Positions 13,401 through 25,400 of a DNA stretch of 64,000 nt are shown piece by piece (within the stretch, counting starts at the first letter, position 1; each line of letters starts with the position of its first letter). The notes under the pieces are model-generated. The model searched no databases and was not told the origin of the DNA. It worked only from the letters and a program-made list of their open reading frames with translations. This stretch comes from Micromussa lordhowensis (lineage: Eukaryota; Cnidaria; Anthozoa; Scleractinia; Lobophylliidae), in assembly GCA_964020085.1 (NCBI GenBank), contig OZ026606.1:20464501-20528500 (forward strand), read 5' to 3'. The translations under genes and the position numbers were made by a program.

Positions 13401-16400
13401 AGCCCATGGCAATTCTGGGTGAATTTCTGTTTGCTGCACCTACATTGTAAGTTATGGAATGTTCTTCCCAAATTGATCAGGAAATCCATTTCTATTGACA
13501 ATTTTAAGAGAAAGTTGAAGACTCATCTCTTTAAAAAAGCATTTTGGACCACTTAGATTATAAGATTGTATTTTAAGCTTAGATTATTAATTATTTTAGT
13601 GTATAATTTTTAAGAATGCTAAGCTTAGTTTTTAAGATTATGCTAGCAGATTTATCTTTTTATCTCTTAGTTTTTTTTTTCTATGGCACATTTGAATATA
13701 TTGGATAGATATTTGCACCTTATAAGAATTGAAATTGTTATTTTTATTATTACTACTGTAGCATTTAGTTTTGCACTGTTTTTAGACTTGTCTGTGTATG
13801 AAAATAGGTCCTCAAAGAGGAATTGCTTGAAGATTTTGTTAACATAATTATTTATCTTTCGCTTTTTCCAGTCGTCTGCTGGAGTCTATTTTGATTGTGA
13901 TGTCCTCAACAGCTGGATGCCATCCTTCAGTTTTTGCTCCAATCAGAGACTTTTTCTTTATCTTGCTGCAGTCACAGAGAGGTACAGTACATTGTATGAT
14001 TCTGTAATGCTTCTTAACTTTGCCATTATAATAACACCTCACTCTCAATTTTGTGGTTTGCAGGTTTGTTGTTCCTTTCATCACATCCTGATACAATCAA
14101 TGGTCTTATTCGTGTCCTCACTCAAACAACTGTAAGTATTTTGTTAAAAAATGGTAAATGTAATCTTACAATAGACCAATTTTGATATATTAAAATCCAG
14201 CCTGAAAGAATAGACCTCAGTACGAGGGTCCAGGGAATAACTACATGTACAGAGTTTGTGGGGTTTATTCCCCAGAGCCTCATGCTGAGGTCTATTAATG
14301 TGGTAGACTGAATTTTAATACCTGATTATCACTTATTTTCGCGCGACTCTAATTTTGCGGAATTGGAATAAAAATATTTTGTGGGAGTTGAATTTTGCGA
14401 TTTTGACGAATCGCTGTTTTTCAAGGTAATTAAATTTCACGAATCAAATAACTGGTGCTCGTTTTTTTAAACTTCCATTTCTGTATTTTATTTGATCATA
14501 ACGGAATAGAAACACAACAAGCAACTGGCTGAGATGTTCAACAATGTCAGCAACATAGTAAAAGAGAACTATAGGGAGCCAGATGCTGATGGCAAATTTG
14601 AAGACTGTACTGGGGAAGTGTTACAGGAACTAATTCAGCAAGATGAGTCAGATGTTGAGGAATAAGGACAAGCATTGAGCTGAAATTTGAGCCTTCTCAC
14701 TCGTATGTGTAAACTCCTAGCAGACGGAAAACCTAAAATGAAGGATTTTATAAACGTCACTAAATTTCGCGTGTCTAATTTTCAAGGCACCTTTTTTCCG
14801 CAAGACTTTAATTTCGCAAAAATCACGAAATTTAAGTCTCGCGAAAATAAGTGATAATAAAGGTATATTGAAATTGGTCCATTGTACATAGAAATGTTGT
14901 CTTTTCGTAGTGAATGCGATAGTGATTTTGAGTTTGATTTCAGGAAGCCGACATTCACCACAGTGATGCAGCTCCACTGAATGTAAGTGTTGTAAAAAGA
15001 TTAATAAAAACTGTTAGTCAAGAGTTGTTTTCAAATGAGTGTTAAACCAAACCCAAAGAAACTACTTACCAATTAGACTACTCAGCCAATCTCAAACCAA
15101 AGCCAAAGTAATTGCCTTATTTCTTTCAACACTCAAAAAACTGTAAAACTAATTAAACTAATATTTGCAGCTTTGTATACACATGTACTGTCAGTATGTA
15201 TTGTTCGGTACTGTAATGTACATGGCATTGTATACTCAAGATCTTTCAGTAATTTGATCATTAAGTAGAAATTTCAGTTATATGGAGGAATAGTTAATCA
15301 TTTGAACCTTGATTATCTATACCTCGATTATCCGGATTTCTCCATTATCCGCACTTTTTCTCTAGTCCCAATTTTGTCATGAATGTGTACTAATCATGAT
15401 TAAGATCCACAGTCATACTACAGCATTGAAAAGTGCAGTAAAAAGCGAGTTTGTCTTGTTTTCAAAGAGCAAAAGCAGCACTAGCATGCATTGTAACTAA
15501 NNNNNNNNNNNNNNNNNNNNNNNNNNNNNNNNNNNNNNNNNNNNNNNNNNNNNNNNNNNNNNNNNNNNNNNNNNNNNNNNNNNNNNNNNNNNNNNNNNNN
15601 NNNNNNNNNNNNNNNNNNNNNNNNNNNNNNNNNNNNNNNNNNNNNNNNNNNNNNNNNNNNNNNNNNNNNNNNNNNNNNNNNNNNNNNNNNNNNNNNNNNN
15701 TGAAGAACATTCGGATGGGTTCTGAATTGGCTCAGAGTTGCTTTGTTGCGAAGTGAAATTTCAAGCTCTATCCTTGGCTCCACCGGCATACTATGCAAAA
15801 GCTACCATCACAAGTCTTTATTCACGATCATCATGTCCTTGAAGCATAAGTGATCTGTTCTTTCGATAAAATATAAACAGTGTCAGTCTCTAATTTTGCA
15901 ATTAGAGAAAGGAGAAAAAGGAACCAATTTGTCAGCTGAATATGGCATAAGTAAGCAGAAGATCTCATATCCACAAGAACAAGGAAAAGATCATGAAGTT
16001 TGCTGACAACTTAGAGACCAGTGGATGGTGGAGATGTAGACCATATTGTTTTCCAAATGATTTGTAAAATTGTTGTTTCACGATTAGATGTTGCGTTCTT
16101 AATTTAATCGGTTTTGTTCTTTATTAATAATAATTCATATTTTCGATTATCCAGACTATTTTGTCTGGTCCCAACCAGTCTGGATAATTGAGGTTCCACT
16201 GCACTCCAAAACCAAAACACATGTAGCCTTTTTATTTACACAACCAAATAAAATGTCTCAACTTGAAGTAAAAAGGGACAAACAATTTCCTGAGGAATTC
16301 TATCGTTAAGATTATGGATTGCGCTTTATTGTCTTCCTTCATTCAAGAGATTGTATGTACATGTACATATTCCCTATGATTAAGGGAGTACTTGTCTATT

Positions 16401-19400
16401 ATTACTAGAAGTCCTGATCCACATAAAATTTGTTTTCATTTTTTTGTACTTCCAGGAAATCCTAAGAGATACTACAGTAGCAGACTCTTGTACTCCTCAA
16501 CATCTTGGACTTCTATTGATTTATCATTTACAGGTGAAGATAAAACATAAATTTTGAACTTAGTTACTATTGCTAAGCACCTTTTTTTTTTAAAAAAAAA
16601 TTTTATTGATTGATCTTTATTTAAGGGTTAATAGCAATGTCATTAATTTTCCTTCATGATCCTTTGTTGTAGACTCTCCAAGCTGTAGATCAGTTGCTGA
16701 CTTCTCTATCTCCAGGTACATGTATGGCAACGTTTGGAAAAACCTCTGATTTGTTAATTAAATTTCAGCATAATTATTACTGTGAGAACTTGGTAGGAAG
16801 AAAACAAAGTAGCAGGTGTGAGGCAACTTCTATAAAGCTTTTGAAACCTCTGAGGAGTTTTCATAGCTTTCCTTATAATAACTGCTATTACGTAAATACT
16901 TCATTTCATTTCCTGAGTTGAGTTGTTCAAAGGCCGATTAAGTTAATCCAGTATTAGCAACAATTTTGATTTCATTTCGGTGAGGTTTTACATTGCTTGT
17001 CCATCAGTTTTCAGAACTTTTAATTCATCTCAAACCACACAAAACATAAGAAGTGGAAAACGTTTCTATACAAGAAAAATAAATATTTTGGTTAACTTTT
17101 ACTCCTGGGTTAGCATTAACTGCCTTTCGAACAACCCGGCCCTGGCTGCAAAGATCATTTACCTTTATAGAGCTTTTGTTTCGATTTAGTGAAGAATCTG
17201 TTTTTGAAAGACTAAAAATAATGTGGGTTGTGACTGTTTATTTTTTAAGTTACTTTGTTTTTATAAAGGATGAAAGGTAACAAGTAGTGTAGCTATTACT
17301 TAAATTTGTAAACAATGTATTTTAAGTCAGTACTGACAATAGCTTTTTCTTCAAGGGTTACTGCCAAATGATATGGATGGTGCAGATACATTGTCTACAT
17401 TACACACTCTGTACTCCATGACATTTACTGCTATTGGTGAGTGTTAATTAAGAACAGGTCAGCAGCTAGCAGGCTGTACATGTAGCTCTGGAAGTATCTT
17501 GAACAGTCATTCCAGCATTCCACTGTCATTATTTTGGTGGGACTGTGCATTCAGAGTGTGTTTCAGCAGGCTGCTTATTTTGTGGAGTTGTTATGTCAGA
17601 GTTCCAGACTGTCTTAAAATGAGGGTGTCAATGAAAAGTTCCATTGGGTTCACAGGTTATAGGCCTCAATATATCATCAGTTGTTTGCATTGACTTGTCG
17701 GGTCAGGTACATGCAGCAGAATTTCTTGGGTCTTTTGACCCTAGATCCCCTGTTAACTGAAACACTAAACTTTCACGGGGTGGGTATTTTAACAAGGCTT
17801 CATGGGACAACTACTTTTGTAGGGTTTCTACTTCAAAGGAGTCACTTTCAGGTGGCGAGAACATGTGCTGATTAAATATTCATTAAAAACTGACACCAAC
17901 TAATTAATTTATTAGCATGACCCTGCAATGCACAACAGGGTCAAAATGAAACTAGATTTGACTTAGGGTGCGTTCCTTTGGTTTGATCTGGATGAGAATC
18001 AGTGATCCAAGACTACTCGGATCATAGTTCATCAAAGGAACTAATGAATCTGTGACCAGAGTGGATTCATGGACTCCTTTGATGCACCATGATCCGTGTG
18101 ATCTTGGATCAGTGATCCTGATCCAGATCACCCCAAAGTAATGCACCCTTAGACTTACATGTACTTAGTAAATTGATGTTTTCAATCTATCTTTACCAGG
18201 CAAAGCTGCTGTGATTTCTGTCCTTAGTCTGGACGCTAACCTTAGGTCCCTTCTGCCATTTGTGGAATCCACAGGTAAGTGCTTTCTAACCTTCAATACT
18301 TAATGAAGGATTGATTATTATTAATAATTGCCATAATATATTCCTTTGATGGTAGCTGTAAGAATGTGGTGAAACATCAATCGTGTGTATCTTCTGGTGC
18401 ATGAATTATAATGTTCTCATCGCCCATGTATATGCACTGAGCATTGCATTGCTTTATAAACTGTTCAAGGAATCACATTTTCTACATTGATCTTTTTGTG
18501 TCGCATTACCAGTATTTGGCTTAGTCGTAGACCATTTCAAACATTTTCGTTATGTTGCATTTTGATCAGGAGATGCAAAAGATGATGCTAAATTAAAGAA
18601 GTGTGTTTCCACAAGATATGCCACTGTGTTGATTCTTTTAACAGTGAAATGTGAGTATGAGAATATTGCACCTTTGTCATTTCTGTTGCAAATTGCTTTA
18701 AAAGTTTCTTTCTAATAAATGTGCATAATGTAGTTTAGGAATGTTTTGATACATGTATGTATCAATCGATTTTGCACTCTTCTTGTGTTATATGTTTGGA
18801 TTTGTCTTCCTTGGCAGTGTCGGAGAATGTTGAAATGTTATCGAAACTGGCTCCAAGACTCTTAGCTGTGACTGCAAGAGGTAAGAGTTTATCACATGAA
18901 TATACGTTTTTGTTTATGAAATTATTAATCAATGGGTTTTGGGGCATTGACCAGCATTTATATATGGAACAGTTTAACATTCGATCGTTAATGTTATTGC
19001 TTTGCTCTACTTTCCATTTTGAGTTTTGCTAGTTTTTTTCTTTGATTATTTCTTACATCTTTCACTATTTTCTCTCAGTGGATGCAGATTCCTCAATCAC
19101 TGAACTGGGCCATTGGTTGGTTGCACTGAAGGACATCAAGTTTGACATGTCAAGCATCACCAAATTAGTGGAATTTGTGAAAAGGTAGTTTTGTTGAAAA
19201 AGACGAAGTATGTGTCAAATTTCTTTACATTTTACTGATATTAAGTCCTCACAACAGCTGATAGTGTTTTTTTGTAGGTATGTAAATATACAGAACCCCA
19301 AGACAGGACTGAAAATTCAAACCTTATTTTATTTCAAGGGAAGCATCTCCATAAGTATTGAATACAATCCGATTTCAAAGGAAGTCAGGCACACAGTCAT

Positions 19401-22400
19401 TTAGTTGAGGTCAAGGGCTCGGTTTTTGTTGTGGAGAAAGCCTTTTGTTCTTACAGTGACTCTCTTGAATTGTTACAGCAATGTGGCAAAATGGTTAGGG
19501 CCAGGGTGGGGTATTGACAATAGCATAACAGACCGCATCCAGTAAAACCTAATTCCCAGGGTCTCTCATCTTCCCGTTATTGCATCCAGTAACTTTATCA
19601 TACTGAAAATGAAGAAAGTGCTGGCATTAGCCATATGGCCTAACCCTAACCCCCTCCTTACCCACTCTGTTTTTAGTTGCGAGACACACTATTGCTAACT
19701 TGGTTCTCATTTCGTTATCTTTAGCCAATTAAGTGAGATTAATACCACTCCAAGCATAGCCTGTGGAGTGTTGATGGCTCTTAGAGTTCTCAGATATCTT
19801 GGCTGTCCAGCTGACAAGTCAAGTATTGGTGAAGGTAAGTTTGGATGAGTCTTGTCACTAGAGTGTCACTAGAGTGCGTTTTTCTTGGCAGTTGTTCAAC
19901 TGAAACTTATCATAAAGACAATCATTGCAATATTACAGACCACAGTCATAACCTCGCATTCATGACCAACCTCTTTTCTCTGGAAACACGAGCACGAGGC
20001 TAAGATTTTCGAACGTATTGTAATTTGGCGTCATTTATTGGATTGGCATCCTCGGAGACCCAGGGGCAGTTAATGGGGGCGCGAGGAAAATAAATCGGCG
20101 CGACGAAAGGTTTCACGAAAGTTTACAAGGAGGTGTGAAAGAGCCCCTGGGAACCGACTCTCACCAGACCATTTCCAAACGGCTTGGCGAATGCTGGCTC
20201 CTGATTGGGCAGAAAATTCCTTTGTATTATTCTGCCCAATCGGCGAACGGCAGCTTCTGAGGTACTTTGGTGTGTTCTTACACGGCCATCGTTGCATGAT
20301 ACTTTTCTCGATCGTACTTGCGAGGAAAACTTTCAATTTAATTTACTTCAGTGAGCCATAGAAATTCGGGAAATCATTTTGGTTGTTAGCAAGAAAGATA
20401 CTCCACGATTCAGCGGGAAAATTTTCGTTTCGACCGATCAAAGGTATCGTAAAATAGTGTCTTGTTTATTGGCGAGTCGATTTTACCTTTCTTTCATTTC
20501 TTAAGCTTCGGTTAATTGTAGATACTTTCCCGCACTACGTCCATTTATTTTGGTATACGAGCACCAAATCTTACCAAGGAGTCGACAGAAAATTGCACCG
20601 TATTATGCAGTTGAAGTGAATTTTCAATCGATTGTAGGCTACGAGGCCAGGATTTATCGATCTGATTACATATTGACATTACCTCTCCAAATGCGCCGAA
20701 CTCCACTGGAAATCCACTGAAGAAGGGCTATGCTATGTTTCACAATTTGACGCTTTTGCATATTTCTATGCCATCAGTAATTTTTTATTTTCTTTTGAAT
20801 ATAAGTGTCACGCATCGCCCAAGGATTACAAAGTTGCCAAAGTTGGCTTTCGTACATTTTAACTTTCCTTTAATTTGTTTTGTAATTTATCTGTTTATTT
20901 GTGGGCTTCCTGTAAAGTAGCTTTTATCTAAGTGGAGTGCCACGTAAAATAAAGTTCTGTCTGTCTGTCTGTCTTCCTCTACATTCCTCTCCGAATGCTA
21001 CCACCATGGAATCACAAACAAGAAAAATTATCGTTTTCTTTATTGACAGGGAAATTTGTTTGTGTTTAACAAATGCTTATCACTGACATGAAACAGACTA
21101 TGGCCTCTTCAGGGCAGCCAATAATGAGGCAGTTTGTTAGCATTCATCTGCAACAACAAATAAAGGGAAAGCATTATTTTCAGTTGCTGGCAGAATAATT
21201 TCTGTTCTGTACTCTCAGGGGGGACTTCGTTCCAGCAAGATTTCAAAAATCTCCCAGCCATGAAAAAGGCAACAGCAGTAATCACCAATAAAATGATACT
21301 GTGGACATTGCAGGACATCCAAATTAAAAACAGCTCTTAAATACAGACACCAAAGTGACAGGGCTGACTTTCTGTATTATGAAAAGTGCCTGCATTATAG
21401 AGGTGGAGATTGTTTGAGTTAGGGTTTCCCATGACCAAGTCCAAGTGAATTGCCCATTAGGAGAGGTTTGACTGCAGGTACCTGGGGATGACAGGTACAG
21501 TGGGCATAGCCAATGATGACAAACTACACCTTTAGTAGGAAAATGTACTAGCTGGTCAATTTAGAGGTGCTCATCACAAAATTCCAACAGCTTAACAACC
21601 AATGTCTTCCCAACTCATCTTTCCCAGCCAGAAGACCAGGGGTCAGGCAGTTGCAACCCATTACAAGAATGCAATCAAAAACCACACAAAGGCCTACATG
21701 TATAAATGATATTTATTGCAATTAACTACAACAGTGACAATCAAGCCAGCTACACTGTAGGTAATGGTGCATGTAATTTTTCTATTTTTCTTGTTTACTT
21801 TGAGAAGGGCATTATAAGGTTATTATAAGGAAACACTGTTAAAGATTGCATTGAAGTTCTGAAAGTTGCTGGCATCAGGACTAAACATTTAAAATATCAG
21901 TTCAGTTTTGACTCTAAGTTGTTTTCATTTAGAATGAATGCTATACCGAGTAATTGCATTGTGACTAAACTTGATAGACAACAAATGCAAGGAAACGATG
22001 TTATGAGATTGTTATATTTCGATATAAATCTATATCATCTTCGGACTAGGCGGGATACAGGTAGCAGAGATTTAAATACTGCGAGATTGTACAACAGCAT
22101 TACCACGTGAAAATGAAAAACAAAGAAACGAAACTGTCAAGAGAATAGGCGGAGTTCCCTACTGGCTTTTAAAGTGCTACTACGATCAAATTCTCGATAC
22201 CCATTTTTTTACATTTTCGTACACAACAGATCTTTCTAAAATATCTTGCCAAATTTCAATCTGCTACGAACAGTATAACTCATGTTTTTTGGACCTTTAT
22301 TTCCGAGAATTTACGGCCGCCATTAATTTTCCTTGTTCCAAGTCTGGGTTGAGAATTGGAGAAAATGACGTCATTTTCTCAAAAATACCACACGGGTTGA

Positions 22401-25400
22401 AATTATAATAACAAGTAGTATAGCAGTTCGCATAAGAATAGCAAAAGCTTTAGCTCATAAATTCGTGCAATTTTCTACATTAATTGTTATTATAATTTCA
22501 ACCCGTGCGGTATTTTTGAGAAAATGATGTCATTTTCTCCAATTCTCAACCCAGACTTGGAACAAGGAAAATTAATGGCGGCCGTAAATTCTAGGAAATA
22601 AAGGTCCAAAAAACATGACTTCTGTTGTTCGTAATAGATTGAAATTTGGCAAAATATCTTGGACACACCTATTGTGTGCGAAAATGTAAAAAAATGGATA
22701 TCGAGAATTTGATCATAGTAGCACTTTAAGCCATTGTTCAGAAATGGTGTTGAACGCTAGATATGATAAGCTTCTTTATATAGTAATAGATTCCAATTAT
22801 CATCGCGGTCTATTATGTTTGTGTTAGTCCGAAGATGATATAGATTTATATCGAAATATAACAATCTCATAACATCGTTTCCTTGCATTTGTTGTCTATC
22901 AAGTTTAGTCACAATGCAATTACTCGGTATAGCATTCATTCTTTATCTTCTAAAGCTATCAGCAGGTAATGGATTTTGTTTTCATTTCTGCGTGTGATTT
23001 GACGATAAAGTTTGCAGAAGGCTTCTGACTGTAATACCGTATTTAATATTAAAGCTCATTAGTCGGATAAATTCTATGCTCAGAATATTGAGCAAAATAA
23101 GAATTGAAATTTTTGAGCAGAGTAAGCCAAAACATCAGCAATTTATAATAATACTAAAATCAGACAGTCATGATCACGTATTAAAACACCTGTGTATCAA
23201 AATAAATGGACGTAGTGAGTGTTTGTGTCCTGGTGTACCGGTACACAGAGGGAATAACTATTGTACTCCTTTGTTTACGACCCTTTGTTGAGCTGTTGCA
23301 CATTGTTGGGTCTTTTGTATCGGTTCTTGTGTACCGGTACACGAGGACAGAACTGGGAACGTATCTACAATTAACCGAAGCTTAAGAAATGAAAGAAAGG
23401 TAAAATCGACTCGCCAATAAACAAGACACTATTTTACGATACCTTTGATCGGTCGAAACGAAAATTTTCCCGCTGAATCGTGGAGTATCTTTCTTGCTAA
23501 CAACCAAAATGATTTCCCGAATTTCTATGGCTCACTGAAGTAAATTAAATTGAAAGTTTTCCTCGCAAGTACGATCGAGAAAAGTATCATGCAACGATGG
23601 CCGTGTAAGAACACACCAAAGTACCTCAGAAGCTGCCGTTCGCCGATTGGGCAGAATAATACAAAGGAATTTTCTGCCCAATCAGGAGCCAGCATTCGCC
23701 AAGCCGTTTGGAAATGGTCTGGTGAGAGTCGGTTCCCAGGGGCTCTTTCACACCTCCTTGTAAACTTTCGTGAAACCTTTCGTCGCGCCGATTTATTTTC
23801 CTCGCGCCCCCATTAACTGCCCCTGGGTCTCCGAGGATGTTGGATTGGTCGATTGCGAATCATGTACAGTGTACATGTAATTAATTATTCAGAATTTAAG
23901 ATACAAACACGAAGCTGTTGTCAATCATGGGAAAAGGAGCATACATGTAGCCCAAGTCTGATTTTATTTACTAGTTATATATTCTGAATGGCTGATAAAA
24001 TAACATCTGTTTGATTGGTGAAAGCATGTAGTGCAACCTTTTTTAAACCAAACTTGCTGACCAGAAAGCAAAGCAAACACGTTCATGATTTATGTCGAGT
24101 GGGAAAGAATAAAGTTCTTTGCAATAAGATTGAATCTGGTTTGTGCACGTTTGATTTTTCAAGTTGAAACTGTCTTTTGTTGTCGCCTTGTTTGTTTTCA
24201 AAGCGATTGTTCATTATTTATTCACCTGTGAATTTTAGATTCATAATCAGATTCAAACAAGCTTATTTTGCCTTAACCTGCCGACCGTTACTTAAATTAA
24301 TTATTTTGAAAACCTGTTTCAATTGCTTTCCTCATTGCAGTAGTTCAAAAAGATTTGAACCAAAACCTAGCCTGTATCGAGTTGTTCTCGGCAAACGCCA
24401 TGGATGTCTTCATCAACACGTTTCAAAAACTCGGGGAGTTCCTGCTGCGACCTTGGAGACAGGGCCAGCCCCTGCACACTGGTCCACCCCTAGTCATGGT
24501 CTCCATGGTAACACCTCTTCTGGCATTGGTGAAAACTCTTTTGATAGAACTGCTAAACAGCGGAAAGTACCAGTTTAAAGATACAAGGCTAATGAAATCG
24601 TTGATGGTACTGCATACAGTGATGTGTACGGCTCCTATGACAGGACAGCTAAGCAGTCTTGCCCACAAGGTGTGTAGGAAAAAAAATTAGGGGTGGGAGT
24701 AGGAGTGGGCGAATGTTGCTATGTGTCTGGAAACAATTTTGTCTGTGTGTGTGTTTCCCGGGATATGTGATGTTAGAGGTTGTACGTGAACAAATATAAG
24801 CTATGGTAGAGAAATAATGTTACTTTGTATTGGTTTCATATAATTGTAGTCCTACGCAGTTGTGGAATGCCCATGCTAAAATTTATATTTGTGGCTGGTA
24901 GCTGACAAATTACGTTTACTATATCCAGTCAGCCTTGTAAATCAAATCTTGTGTAACAAAAGTGTCGCCTGTGGTCTGCCAAATGTTCCGAAACTATTCA
25001 GCTGATATTAATTGTGTTTTACGTGTATGAGGACAACCTGCGTCGCCTGTAGTACTGACGTATTGTTTGTCGCCTGTCTTCTCTCAAAGGTCCAAGGTGA
25101 AATTGTTGATGTGTTTATGACATTTACGAGGCCGGTCATTCAGTCAGCTGATCACGAGGAAGGTAAGTGATGAAACTAAAGCATGCACAGCGGAAAAAAG
25201 CTTGAACTGTGGCTCCGGGCGGCTCGCGTAAGTCACATGAGAGCTTTTTATAAGAAAAATAAGTCGTCGCTAAAATTATATGCGAATTAGAGTCGTTTAG
25301 ACACGTTTTTGCCGATACCAACAAACTTAGACTCAGAGCTCTAGCTTGTATAAATGGGGCAACGTGACTTCGCTTAGCGTAACGTTGTTTGCTACAGATT

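Larger units (their letters stand above)
20038..23848. mobile_element. 3.8-kb Mutator-like foldback element with long terminal inverted repeats and perfect 9-bp target duplication
   Basis: The element body is 20047-23839, starting CATCCTCGGAGACCCAGG. It is flanked by TTGGATTGG at 20038-20046 and again at 23840-23848. Inverted arms run about 20047-20530 and 23357-23839 (about 480 bp); an 88-codon frame in each arm translates identically. Long arms plus a 9-bp duplication are the hallmark of MULEs (family knowledge). The interior (20531-23356) has no recognisable transposase but does contain an ATAAAGTTCTGTCTGTCTG retro-tail, an inner inverted-repeat element and a 561-bp MITE. It sits in the 4.5-kb VIRMA intron 19835-24340. 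Confidence 0.88.

Noticed and set aside
15451..15798. Long open frames across the N gap on both strands
   Set aside because: They are open only because Ns contain no stop codons.
21919..22939. Paired frames sharing NAIPSNCIVTKLDRQQMQGN
   Set aside because: Translations of the 117-bp inverted arms; no domain and no start context.
20070..23816. Two identical 88-codon proteins on opposite strands
   Set aside because: They are the two arms of the Mutator-like element's inverted repeat, with no protein features.
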